This document shows, one piece after another, positions 25,857 to 33,597 of a stretch of 64,000 nt of DNA. The stretch is from Fimadaptatus sp948467645 (GTDB taxonomy: Bacteria > Bacillota > Clostridia > Christensenellales > Aristaeellaceae). The stretch covers positions 1 through 64,000 of the forward strand of contig CAOKFD010000001.1 in assembly GCA_948467645.1 (NCBI GenBank). The letters run 5' to 3'. The translations under genes were made by a program, and so were the position numbers. Within the stretch, counting starts at the first letter, position 1; each line of letters begins with the position of its first letter. Below the pieces are notes generated by a model. It searched no databases, was not told where the DNA came from, and was given only the letters and a program-made list of their open reading frames with translations.

Positions 25857-25890
25857 GTGGGAAAGGCTTTACGTTTTTTTGAGGTGCTTA

Positions 25891-26727
25891 ATGAAAATCA
25901 AGTGTGAATTTTGCGGCAGCTATATATCCGATACGGATGAAAAGTGCCCCAACTGCGGCGCGCCAAATGCGAATATGGTGCGCTCGGCCGACGGCGTGCC
26001 CAAGACGATTGAGGAATTGAAGGCATTCTGCGCGGCGCACAATATGCCGCTGGAGAAGATGCGCTTTTTTCTGGGCGTGGACTTCCGCGAGCCGCGGGCG
26101 TTCGGCATATACCGGGACGAAAATGGCGACTTCATAGTATACAAGAACAAGGCCGACGGTTCGCGCGCGGTGCGCTATCGCGGCAAGGACGAGGCATATG
26201 CGGTAAACGAGCTGTATCAAAAGCTAAAGAGCGAAGTACAGATTCGCAAGGCCAAGACCAGCGATGCGCCGCCGCCTCCCCCGCCTGCCCCTGAGTCCTC
26301 CGCTCCGCGCAGGCGCAAGCGCAGGGAGCCGGGCGGCATAATCGCGGCGGTAATCATATTCATTATGATAATCGCCTACGCCATGTTCACCGCCGCGCAT
26401 ACGCCCGACACCGGCTATTACGATTACGACGGCGGATATTACTATTATCAGGATGACGACTGGTATTACTACGATGACGCACTGAACGGCTGGTTCTATG
26501 CGTCCAGCGTGGACAGCGCGCTGCGCGAGGACTACCGCGACTACTATGCGGGCGATTCGTACAGCTCGCAATACGGTGTGGAGGACTTTGCGGACAGCGA
26601 ATATTACTCGTCTTCGTCATCCAGCAACGACGACAGCAGTTGGAACAGCGATTGGGATTCCAGCGACTTCGATACCGATTACAGCAGTTGGGACTCCAGC
26701 GACACCGACTGGAGCAGCGACTGGTAA
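25891..26727 (+). CDS. Zinc-ribbon membrane protein with Tyr/Asp/Ser/Trp-rich tail
   Basis: 278-aa protein of unknown function. It begins with a zinc ribbon (CEFCGSY ... CPNCGAP, residues 5-26), then a soluble region of about 90 residues (VDFREPRAFGIYRDENGDFI), a proline-rich linker with a basic patch (PRRRKRREPGG), and one membrane helix (IIAAVIIFIMIIAYAMFTAA). About 110 extracellular residues of very low complexity follow: YYDYDGGYYYYQDDDWYYYD, then Ser runs and repeats of the type WDSSDTDW. The tail is acidic and aromatic. Its topology, with the zinc ribbon inside and the tail outside, is inferred from the basic patch. Monocistronic, with a strong terminator. Confidence 0.75.
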   Translation: MKIKCEFCGSYISDTDEKCPNCGAPNANMVRSADGVPKTIEELKAFCAAHNMPLEKMRFFLGVDFREPRAFGIYRDENGDFIVYKNKADGSRAVRYRGKDEAYAVNELYQKLKSEVQIRKAKTSDAPPPPPPAPESSAPRRRKRREPGGIIAAVIIFIMIIAYAMFTAAHTPDTGYYDYDGGYYYYQDDDWYYYDDALNGWFYASSVDSALREDYRDYYAGDSYSSQYGVEDFADSEYYSSSSSSNDDSSWNSDWDSSDFDTDYSSWDSSDTDWSSDW

Positions 26728-26731
26728 CGCA

Positions 26732-26769
26732 AACGGCACGCTTCTAAAAAAGAAGCGCGCCGTTTTTTC
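26732..26769 (+). terminator. Terminator of the zinc-ribbon gene
   Basis: Stem AACGGC-CGCTTCT / AGAAGCG-GCCGTT with an A6 loop, followed by TTTTTT. Confidence 0.85.
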
Positions 26770-26784
26770 TGCCCGTTAATACCG

Positions 26785-27096
26785 TTATTTTTCCCGGAGT
26801 CGGTCAATTATACCCAGCAGCATGAGCATGTCCTTTTCATTCAGCTGCTTCATGCCGTTGATCGCCTTTTGCAAAAGCTCGGGCGTTTGCGTGCCGTCGT
26901 CGAAAAACTGCTTCGGAGTCAATTCAAAGTACTCACAGATTGCGAAAAACTCCTTCATCGGCGGCGTCGCCTTGCCCGACGATATGTTATGTACATATCC
27001 GCGGCTGTGCCCTAAATCATAGCTCATCTGATATTCCGAAACGCCTTTTCGCAAACGAAGCTGCGTTATCCTGTCCCGCACAAACTTTTCATCCAT
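26785..27096 (-). CDS. XRE family transcriptional regulator
   Basis: 103-aa cytoplasmic protein with an N-terminal HTH (RDRITQLRLRKGVSEYQMSY, then DLGHSRGYVHNISSGKATPP, residues 5-60) and a short C-terminal helical region (LLQKAINGMKQLNEKDMLML). The HTH recognition part (HSRGYVHNISSG) is of the Clostridia SHAYS-type regulators. ATG 27096 is 8 nt after GAGG; two upstream in-frame starts overlap that site. It is alone, so its target is unknown. Confidence 0.85.
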   Translation of the reverse strand: MDEKFVRDRITQLRLRKGVSEYQMSYDLGHSRGYVHNISSGKATPPMKEFFAICEYFELTPKQFFDDGTQTPELLQKAINGMKQLNEKDMLMLLGIIDRLREK

Positions 27097-27278
27097 TACC
27101 ATCACCTCAATGTATAATGGTAGTAGTTGTATCCGGGCGAATAGTCAAATATTCTTTGTTTTCTGTATTGATACGTCTAAAAATATATGCTATAATATCA
27201 GTGGCGACATATTTTATCCAACAGAATGCCGTCCGGAAGTGTACATTTATGGCGGCCATGCTCTAATATGCTTCATTC

Positions 27279-27437
27279 AGAGCATGTTTCAGGCAGAACA
27301 ATCCGCAGTTTCGAGCGGATTGTCCTTAAATTAAAGAAAGAACCCCTCGACTTAGGAGCGCTAAGTCGAGGGGTAATGACACGGAAATGGCGATGCGCCG
27401 TCCAAAGTTTTATGCCCTGAAATTTTGAGACGCGCTC
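27279..27437. repeat. MITE-like repeat, diverged copy B
   Basis: Related to copies A, C, D and E but with mutated ends (AGAGCATGTTTCAGG left, TTGAGACGCGCTCA right). The internal stem is the longest of all: ACCCCTCGACTTAG/CTAAGTCGAGGGGT, perfectly paired. Its right end reaches into the sulfatase gene and provides that gene's stop codon. A second small inverted repeat CATGCTCT/AGAGCATG (27257-27264 with 27279-27286) flanks the left end. With the XRE upstream region it accounts for the 330-bp gap. Confidence 0.75.
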
Positions 27438-28839
27438 AGTCCAGCGGCTCAAACCGCACGTCGACCGGATATGCGTCCTTATCCCAGCGCATGCGGCCCG
27501 TATCGCGCACCTTGACCGACAATACGCGCTTGAACAGCTTTTCGGTCAGCTCGCTGCGCACGGCGCTATACGCGGGATCGTCCCACACGTTGTGGCATTC
27601 GAACGGGTCTTTTTCCAGATCGAACAGCTCGCAATTGTCATCGCAGTACACGCTTATCATGTACTTGTCGGTGCGCAGCATCGCGCCCGGGCCAAACGAC
27701 GTAGGCTCGAACGGCGCGACAATTTTGAGCGATTCGTCGGGCTTATGCCAGGTGGGCGCGCCGCCGCCCGCCTCGCACAGCACGTTTTCCCGTCCGGTAT
27801 AGTCGCGCTCCGCAAGCGCCTTGTCCAATGCCTTACCGCACATCGTGGGCGGCACGGGCAGGTCGAGTATCTTAAGCAGCGTAGGCGCGAGGTCTACCTC
27901 CTCCACCAGACCGGTGAACCTGTCGCCCGCGTGCGTCACGCCCGGCGCGTACAGTATCGCGGGTATGTGCGTCAGGCTGTCATAAAATACGGGCAGCTTA
28001 TGGAACATGCCGTAATCGCCCAGCAGTTCGCCATGGTCTGAGAAGAACAGCACGACCGTGCTGTCCATCAGGCCGTTGTCCTCAAGGCTCTGCATTATGC
28101 GGCCCACGCTGTCGTCCACGTAGCGCACCTGGCCCATGTAGTGCGCGATTGCCTGCCGCATTTCGGCCTCGGTGCAGGTATCGGCCTCGGAGTGCACGCG
28201 CCAGACCTTGTTGCGGTCGGGTTCGGGACTGCCGGAGTACTTGCGCTTAGGCAGTTCCACCTCGTCCGGGTCGAACATCGTGTCATAGGGCGCGGGGCAG
28301 GTAAACGCCGGATGCGGATCTTGATAGTTGACCCACAGCAAAAACGGCGAATCCTTGCGGCGGTTCACGAAGTCGATTGCCTCGTCGGTCAGACGGCCGG
28401 TGATGTTATACGGATGCTCGGCGGCCAGCGTGAAGGCCGAGAACGAATGCTTGTAATCCGTGTGGCCGTCGTAATTGCCTAAACAGATTTCGTCCAGTTC
28501 GTCCCACACCTCAGGCAGGCGGCTGTAGGTGAACAGGTGGTTCTTGCCGAACATGCCGGTGGTGTAGCCGTTGTGGTGCAGGCATTGCGGCAGGTTGGGC
28601 ACGTCGGGGCTGACGGTTGAACCGTAGTTGCGGTGGTTGTGTTCGGAGAAGTAGGTGCTGGTGGCAAAGCTGATGCGGCTGGGCCCGCACAGCGGCGCGG
28701 CGCAATAGCACTGATCGAAGGTAGTGCCCAGCGCGGCCAGCCGGTCGATGTGCGTAGAGCCGATCTGAGTATTGCCATAGCAGCCCAGTATATCCGCGCG
28801 CATCTGATCTGGGGTGATTATTACGAGGTTCTTTTTCAT
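27436..28839 (-). CDS. Type I sulfatase (arylsulfatase A family)
   Basis: Hydrolyses sulfate esters, probably on glycans; 467 aa. The maturation motif CGPSR (residues 51-55, within APLCGPSRISFAT) holds the cysteine that must become formylglycine, so an anaerobic sulfatase-maturating enzyme is needed from elsewhere in the genome. Metal-site residues are in IITPDQMRADILG and in FFSDHGELLGDYGMFHK. No signal peptide is present, implying cytoplasmic action on imported sulfated sugars. Length is normal. The last codons and stop lie inside repeat copy B. Confidence 0.88.
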   Translation of the reverse strand: MKKNLVIITPDQMRADILGCYGNTQIGSTHIDRLAALGTTFDQCYCAAPLCGPSRISFATSTYFSEHNHRNYGSTVSPDVPNLPQCLHHNGYTTGMFGKNHLFTYSRLPEVWDELDEICLGNYDGHTDYKHSFSAFTLAAEHPYNITGRLTDEAIDFVNRRKDSPFLLWVNYQDPHPAFTCPAPYDTMFDPDEVELPKRKYSGSPEPDRNKVWRVHSEADTCTEAEMRQAIAHYMGQVRYVDDSVGRIMQSLEDNGLMDSTVVLFFSDHGELLGDYGMFHKLPVFYDSLTHIPAILYAPGVTHAGDRFTGLVEEVDLAPTLLKILDLPVPPTMCGKALDKALAERDYTGRENVLCEAGGGAPTWHKPDESLKIVAPFEPTSFGPGAMLRTDKYMISVYCDDNCELFDLEKDPFECHNVWDDPAYSAVRSELTEKLFKRVLSVKVRDTGRMRWDKDAYPVDVRFEPLD

Positions 28840-28968
28840 CTGACTGCCTCCTTTATGAGAGGTTGAATTATTTATAGGCTATACCATTCGTTGGCGCTTG
28901 TCAAGGCGGCATTTCCTCGTCATTTCCCCGATCCCGCATCCCGCGTGCACTGAATTTGCCATTTTATA

Positions 28969-28997
28969 TTGAAATTCCGCTAAATTTACGATATAAT
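28969..28997 (+). promoter_or_regulatory. Promoter of the membrane-spanning XRE gene
   Basis: TTGAAA (28969-28974), 17 bp, TATAAT (28992-28997), 35 bp before ATG 29032. Confidence 0.8.
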
Positions 28998-29031
28998 GTC
29001 AAGGTATCTAACATTGAAAAGAGGAACAGCC

Positions 29032-29874
29032 ATGACTTCATTTGGAGAACAGCTTATCGCCGCGCGCAAAGCGAAGGGCTATACACAGGAACAGCTGGCG
29101 GAAAAGCTGCTCGTTTCCCGCACGACCATCTCCCGCTGGGAAAGCGGCAAGATAATGCCCGACATAGATACGATAAAGCTGCTCAGCAAGGAACTGGACT
29201 TCAATTTCTTTACTGTGGATGATATTCTGGCTGAAACATCCGCGAGCGCAGACACTGAACCGGACGACATCGCGCCTTCGCCTGCGCCTGAACCTGCTCC
29301 AGAGGCTGAACCTTCACCTGCGCCGACTGCGGGCGAAACTGTTCAGGCGGTCGATTCAAGCGATGCGGTTCTGTCTGACGATAAACCTGCCGCCGTCCGC
29401 CTCCACCCTGCCCTTAAAAACAAAAAGCTGTGGCTGAGCGTCGCGGGCACGGTGTGCGCGCTGATTTTGTGCGCAGCGCTTATATACGTGTTCATGCCCC
29501 GGCCTGCGGCAGAAATCGAGATAACGCCCAGCGCGACCGCAGCGTATTGGCAGGAGCAAGATGTGTTTAACGGCGAAAAGGGCTGGTTCATAAAGTTTAC
29601 GATCAAGAACGTCAGCGACGTGCCGTTCAATCCTCAGCGTGCAGCGGCACTGTTTTACGAAGGCGACAGGCTGGACAGCATAATCAACTACTCCGCCGAA
29701 AACATCCTCTCGCAATTGCAGAGCGACAAAATGGTCAAGGGCGAGCTGCCGTTCAATCCGGGTCTGTGCAGCGACCATCAATACCTGACCAGCATCCAGT
29801 TCGTAATATCGGGCAAGGATGACAACGGGCACGAATTGGAGTTCTCCTGCACAGTGCCGTTCATTCAAGAATAG
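29032..29874 (+). CDS. Membrane-spanning XRE-type regulator (one-component signalling protein)
   Basis: 280 aa. An N-terminal XRE HTH (residues 3-60, QLAEKLLVSRTTISRWESGK) is followed by a Pro/Glu/Ala-rich linker (about 70-120), one membrane helix (about 133-155, LWLSVAGTVCALILCAALIY) and a roughly 125-residue extracellular domain (FNGEKGWFIKFTIKNVSDVP; a DUF4352/FxLYD-like beta-sandwich is possible). The layout predicts a membrane-tethered DNA-binding protein that senses something outside the cell. Its targets may be the small anchored and secreted proteins downstream (inference). Confidence 0.82.
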   Translation: MTSFGEQLIAARKAKGYTQEQLAEKLLVSRTTISRWESGKIMPDIDTIKLLSKELDFNFFTVDDILAETSASADTEPDDIAPSPAPEPAPEAEPSPAPTAGETVQAVDSSDAVLSDDKPAAVRLHPALKNKKLWLSVAGTVCALILCAALIYVFMPRPAAEIEITPSATAAYWQEQDVFNGEKGWFIKFTIKNVSDVPFNPQRAAALFYEGDRLDSIINYSAENILSQLQSDKMVKGELPFNPGLCSDHQYLTSIQFVISGKDDNGHELEFSCTVPFIQE

Positions 29875-29889
29875 TCATATCGACGTATA

Positions 29890-29917
29890 AATCGCCTCTC
29901 AGGGGGCGATTTTTTTA
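29890..29917 (+). terminator. Terminator after the membrane-spanning XRE gene
   Basis: Stem AATCGCC/GGCGATT directly followed by TTTTTT. Confidence 0.8.
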
Positions 29918-30039
29918 CGTTTTGGCGCTGAAAACGTTGAATGTGCACGATTTGCACGTTCCGTGCGCTATGTGCACGTGCTTTTTAACCGCCCGAATGC
30001 TAAAATCTAATCACCGAATGGCGAAAGAAGGGAGGCTGA

Positions 30040-30324
30040 GTGCTGTATCTGGGATGGATCGTGGCGGCGTTTCTGGGCGGGTTTTTGCTGGCGCTGGGAC
30101 TAAAACATCGGCGGCGTTCCCTGCGGGAAAGCTTCGCGCGCGTGGATTCGTATCAGGGGCGAAGTTACCGCGAGGTGCTGAGCATAGCAGGCGTGAAACC
30201 CAGCACGGTCATACGAAATGCGGACGGCACTTCACAGTGCACATGGCAGGAGCAGGATTATTCGATAACGCTGGCATTCGATGCGCGCGACATGTGCACG
30301 GGCGTGGTGGATGAACAGATTTGA
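30040..30324 (+). CDS. Small membrane-anchored protein, BamE/SmpA-like pattern
   Basis: 94-aa protein with an N-terminal membrane helix (LYLGWIVAAFLGGFLLALGL) followed by a basic stretch (KHRRRS) and a roughly 60-residue soluble domain. Its pattern (SYREVLSIAGVKPS ... CTWQEQDYSITLAFDARDMC) resembles the small alpha-beta BamE/SmpA-type fold, a weak call. It starts at GTG 30040 behind GGGAGG. It lies between the membrane-spanning XRE gene and an unknown gene. Confidence 0.55.
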   Translation: MLYLGWIVAAFLGGFLLALGLKHRRRSLRESFARVDSYQGRSYREVLSIAGVKPSTVIRNADGTSQCTWQEQDYSITLAFDARDMCTGVVDEQI

Positions 30325-30389
30325 ACGTAAGACAAAATACGATGTGCGACTTATGAACGCGTATTAAATAAGGCAATTGAAATAAGGCG

Positions 30390-30965
30390 GTGACAATTTT
30401 GACAGGCGGCATAAAATCATCCGAAGAAAATCGCGCGCAGGACGCAGCGTGCAGCTGGAAAACCGGCGAGTACCTGGACGCATACGGAAAGCCCACGGGC
30501 GAGCGCTTCATAACGACCGAGCGCATAAGCGCCCGCTTTGACAGCAATTACGTAAACGACGCGGACGGGAGCGCGTGCGTGCGCTACATTGTGTGCAGCG
30601 ACGACGACTGCATCTGCATACGGCTGTTCAAGTACGGGAAGTACCCGGTGACGAATGCCGGCTCGACGACGAAGTACTACATAATATTCTTTACCGACAC
30701 CGAGGGCAAGCGTCATATGCTCGAGGGCTACGCCCTGCCCGGCGGCAGTGAAATCTATCTGGACAACACGTATCAATACCCCTATGACGCGGGCGACGGC
30801 TTTGTGACGGACAAGATGCTTGTTAAGAACAAGCTGCTCAAGGATGGTACGGTACGGTTTACTGTTCTGGAGCGGTGCCGGCCGTTTACTACGTTTGAGT
30901 TTGGGGTTGAGAGTGTGGGGTTTGTGGAGGCTAAGGGGAGGGTGATTAATATGGGCACGAGATGA
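30390..30965 (+). CDS. Hypothetical protein
   Basis: 191-aa soluble protein without signal peptide, family not recognised. It starts at GTG 30390 or TTG 30399; the ribosome site (AAGG) is weak. Predicted mainly beta (RYIVCSDDDCICIRLFKYGK; TKYYIIFFTDTEGKRHMLEG). The final about 60 coding bases change abruptly to G-rich codons (GGG, GTG, GAG, AGG), unlike the rest of the gene, which hints at a recombined or replaced 3' end. Confidence 0.5.
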   Translation: MTILTGGIKSSEENRAQDAACSWKTGEYLDAYGKPTGERFITTERISARFDSNYVNDADGSACVRYIVCSDDDCICIRLFKYGKYPVTNAGSTTKYYIIFFTDTEGKRHMLEGYALPGGSEIYLDNTYQYPYDAGDGFVTDKMLVKNKLLKDGTVRFTVLERCRPFTTFEFGVESVGFVEAKGRVINMGTR

Positions 30966-31012
30966 CGCGGGTGGATTGTGGTAGATAATTTATTTATTAG
31001 GAGGGGATACTA

Positions 31013-31660
31013 ATGAAAAAGTACTTCACTTTGATGATTTCTCTTGTATTGATTTTTACCATAACTGTATCTGCGTTTGCTGATGCAAATACTACGTCTG
31101 AAATCAAGTTCGATATTTCACCGTTTGAGAATTCTGATAATTACACTATCGAATTTGACGATATGAATGATACTGGTGAAATAACTTTAATAGCCGAAGA
31201 TGGATTTGCAGTAGTAAGCATTCTTGATAACGATGATGGCGTTGTTTGTGGACAACTCGATGTCAAAATTATAGAAAATGTGCCACCAGTTTTGAGGGCA
31301 AGTTTATTTTATACAGGGGAAGATTGGATATTTACAAACAACGTCATAATAAAAACATCTAATGCAAGATATACATTTGAGGCAAGTCGTGACACAGAGG
31401 TCAGCCGGGGCAAGGTTTGGGAATATTTTACTCTCGTATTTACAGATGAAAGCATACAGATGCTCCAAGACATTGTAGACAGTGATGATCACTTCGCAAA
31501 GCTCCGTCTGAATGGCAGCAGTAGAGACGTCGATGGCAGTATCTTATTTAAGCCGGAGTTGCTTAAAGTGATTCTTGATGATTACCGAGCGTCAGGTGCT
31601 CTTGATAATGATTTCTCTCTAATTAGAGAATTATGTCCTTGCAAAATCAAGCAGTCATAA
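31013..31660 (+). CDS. Secreted protein of unknown function (AT-rich gene)
   Basis: 215 aa. A classic signal peptide (MKKYFTLMISLVLIFTITVS ending AFA-DA, cleavage about residue 25) has no lipobox cysteine. The mature part is acidic, mostly beta (DNYTIEFDDMNDTGEITLIA ... YTFEASRDTEVSRGKVWEYF). Two cysteines sit at the very C-terminus (LCPCKIKQS). Codon use is AT-rich (TTT, ATA, GAA, AAT), clearly unlike the neighbours, pointing to horizontal acquisition. GGAGG precedes ATG 31013. Confidence 0.65.
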   Translation: MKKYFTLMISLVLIFTITVSAFADANTTSEIKFDISPFENSDNYTIEFDDMNDTGEITLIAEDGFAVVSILDNDDGVVCGQLDVKIIENVPPVLRASLFYTGEDWIFTNNVIIKTSNARYTFEASRDTEVSRGKVWEYFTLVFTDESIQMLQDIVDSDDHFAKLRLNGSSRDVDGSILFKPELLKVILDDYRASGALDNDFSLIRELCPCKIKQS

Positions 31661-31704
31661 GATAAAGCACAACTCTTTACCAATAAAAGATGGAGGAAAC
31701 AGTA

Positions 31705-32331
31705 ATGAAAAAGAGTATCATTTCCATTTTGGCGATTTTCCTAATTTGCATTAGCTTTACTGCCACGGCCGAAGATATCGATATTTCCAATGGATATGCT
31801 GGCCCTTTTGATGATGTTAAGTGGGATGCGACATATGCTGACCTTAAAGAAATGGGAATGGAAGCCTCACAAGGTTCTAATAGCAATGAAATATATTTTA
31901 GTAAACCCGGTATATCTATATCCTCTTATGGAGAAATGAACTATATGCCAACATATGATTTCATCGATGGAAAGCTCACATCAATTGAAGCGCTTTGTCC
32001 TGTTGGTGATAATAATAACTATGATTGTTTTGTTCAGGCGATGAATGCACTAATTAAAACTTATGGTGGCGAATTTGAAATTTCATACATATGGTCTGAC
32101 GAAGCATCAAAAATTAATTATTTAGATGCGTCCGATGCCGAAATGAATAAAGCCGTTGCAGCAGAAGCTGTGAGTTGTATCGCTACTATGAACACACAAG
32201 TATCTACAATTAGTGTTACAGTTGAAGGCATTCATGATGATTTTTTCAATTGTGGTGTCTTCATTTCAATTACGCGAAACGACCCGATAATTCAGGATAG
32301 CACGCTTCCACTTGGATTGATTGTTGAGTAA
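31705..32331 (+). CDS. Secreted protein of unknown function (AT-rich gene)
   Basis: 208 aa with a signal peptide (MKKSIISILAIFLICISFTA, then TAEDI; cleavage about residue 23). The mature part begins GYAGPFDDVKWDATYADLKE, a pattern seen in small secreted domains of gut Clostridia in which a W-x-x-T/S motif precedes a helix. Only two cysteines are clear (SIEALCPVGDNNNYDCF). It lies 44 bp after the previous AT-rich gene, so the two are probably one operon. ATG 31705 follows GGAGG; the frame from 31690 has no site. A terminator follows. Confidence 0.65.
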   Translation: MKKSIISILAIFLICISFTATAEDIDISNGYAGPFDDVKWDATYADLKEMGMEASQGSNSNEIYFSKPGISISSYGEMNYMPTYDFIDGKLTSIEALCPVGDNNNYDCFVQAMNALIKTYGGEFEISYIWSDEASKINYLDASDAEMNKAVAAEAVSCIATMNTQVSTISVTVEGIHDDFFNCGVFISITRNDPIIQDSTLPLGLIVE

Positions 32332-32337
32332 GAATTC

Positions 32338-32370
32338 CCCCGCCTCCCTCCTCGGGCGGCGGGGTTTTCT
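32338..32370 (+). terminator. Terminator of the secreted-protein pair
   Basis: Stem CCCCGCC/GGCGGGG (32338-32344 with 32358-32364) followed by TTTTCT. It closes the AT-rich patch. Confidence 0.8.
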
Positions 32371-32457
32371 GGTTCTTCAATTATCACACGAATATCTGCG
32401 CGATTTTTAGTCTGCCTAGTTTTGAATCACGTTCAAGAGCAAATCATTTGCTTTCCC

Positions 32458-32486
32458 TTGCGACACACCATTAAAGCTGTTATACT
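32458..32486 (+). promoter_or_regulatory. Promoter of the DUF2442 gene
   Basis: TTGCGA (32458-32463), 17 bp, TATACT (32481-32486), then AAGGAGG before ATG 32527. The promoter and ribosome site are intact although the gene is interrupted. Confidence 0.7.
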
Positions 32487-32526
32487 ATTAAATACATAGA
32501 AGTAACTCGTATCAAGGAGGTTCATC

Positions 32527-32826
32527 ATGTACATTTCAAACGGAATAGCATACGCCGCAAGCAAATCGCCGCATCCACTGGTAAAGGCAGTAAAACCGCT
32601 TGACGACATGATGATGATCGTGACGTTTGATTCGGGTGAAAAGCGGTTATACGATGCAACGCAGTTGCTTGCATTCCCGGCTTTTAAGCCGCTGAATGAT
32701 GAAACGATTTTCAAAAATGCCAAGGTCGAATACGGCGTTGTAACATAGGCGAACGGTGAAATCGACATTGCCCCCGAAACCATGTACGAAAACAGTTATG
32801 AATATCCCGAGTTTCAGGCTCAATAG
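32527..32826 (+). pseudogene. DUF2442 domain protein interrupted by one in-frame TAG
   Basis: The first 73 codons encode a typical DUF2442 start (MIVTFDSGEKRLYDATQLLA, then FKPLNDETIFKNAKVEYGVV). A TAG at 32746-32748 stands where the family has Trp (family pattern ...VEYGTVVW-DEIDIAPE). Beyond it the same frame continues for 25 codons with the rest of the domain (ANGEIDIAPETMYENS) to a second TAG at 32824. A single G-to-A change explains it. Family function is poorly known (small proteins often near toxin-antitoxin-like genes). Either a fresh pseudogene, a truncated but working protein, or an assembly error. Confidence 0.85.
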
Positions 32827-32831
32827 CATGT

Positions 32832-32861
32832 ATCCAGCGCCGCGTTGCGCTGGATATTTTG
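32832..32861 (+). terminator. Terminator of the DUF2442 gene
   Basis: 9-bp stem ATCCAGCGC/GCGCTGGAT, loop CGCGTT, then ATTTTG. Confidence 0.75.
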
Positions 32862-32885
32862 CTATCAATAATTGCCTTGAAACAT

Positions 32886-32918
32886 ATAAAAACGGGAACC
32901 GCCTCTCGGCAGTTCCCG
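32886..32918 (-). terminator. Terminator of the reverse rubrerythrin gene
   Basis: Minus-strand stem CGGGAAC-GCC / GGC-GTTCCCG (32893-32918) followed by TTTTTATA. Confidence 0.8.
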
Positions 32919-32940
32919 CAAACCATCACTATAGCTTTTC

Positions 32941-33486
32941 TTACTTCCCGAAGTACCTCTTCAGCAGCCCCTCAAACGCCTTACCATGACGGGCCTCATC
33001 GCGAGCCATCTCATGCACGGTGTCGTGGATAGCGTCCAGACCCAGTTCCTTAGCCAGCTTGGCCAGCTCGGTCTTGCCCGCGGTTGCGCCGTTCTCGGCG
33101 TCTACGCGCATTTCGAGGTTCTTCTTGGTGGAGTCGGTCACTACCTCGCCCAGCATCTCGGCAAACTTGGCGGCGTGCTCGGCTTCCTCAAACGCGGCCT
33201 TCTCCCAGTACAGGCCGATCTCCGGGTAGCCCTCGCGATGCGCTACGCGCGCCATGGCCAGGTACATGCCGACCTCGGTGCACTCGCCGTTGAAGTTCTC
33301 GCGCAGGCCGTCGATAACGCGCTGATCCACGCCCTTGGCTACGCCCACTACGTGCTCGGCCGCCCAGCCGCGCTCCTCGTCCATCAGCTTAAACTTGCTG
33401 GCCGGAGCCTTGCAAACAGGACACTTCTCGGGAGCCGCCTCGCCCTCATATACGTAACCGCAAACCTGACATACCCACTTCTTCAT
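32941..33486 (-). CDS. Reverse rubrerythrin (NADH/peroxide reductase type)
   Basis: Removes hydrogen peroxide and oxygen in the anaerobe's cytoplasm. 181 aa. The rubredoxin domain is at the N-terminus (WVCQVCGYVYEGEAAPEKCP, then VCKAPASKF; four Cys), followed by the four-helix ferritin-like domain with di-iron ligands (NGECTEVGMYLAMARVAHRE; FEEAEHAAKFAEML; HEMARDEARHGKAFEGLL). Domain order is the reverse of classical rubrerythrin, as in Clostridium acetobutylicum RevRbr. ATG 33486 is 8 nt after AGG; an upstream GTG at 33495 is less likely. Monocistronic. Confidence 0.93.
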   Translation of the reverse strand: MKKWVCQVCGYVYEGEAAPEKCPVCKAPASKFKLMDEERGWAAEHVVGVAKGVDQRVIDGLRENFNGECTEVGMYLAMARVAHREGYPEIGLYWEKAAFEEAEHAAKFAEMLGEVVTDSTKKNLEMRVDAENGATAGKTELAKLAKELGLDAIHDTVHEMARDEARHGKAFEGLLKRYFGK

Positions 33487-33597
33487 GATATTCACCTATC
33501 CCTTTCATATTATAAGTCGCTTTATTTTCTTCAATCCGGGGCTTGCGCCCGACGCTTTATATATAACCGGACGCGCCCCGGTTGAAACACGACTCAA

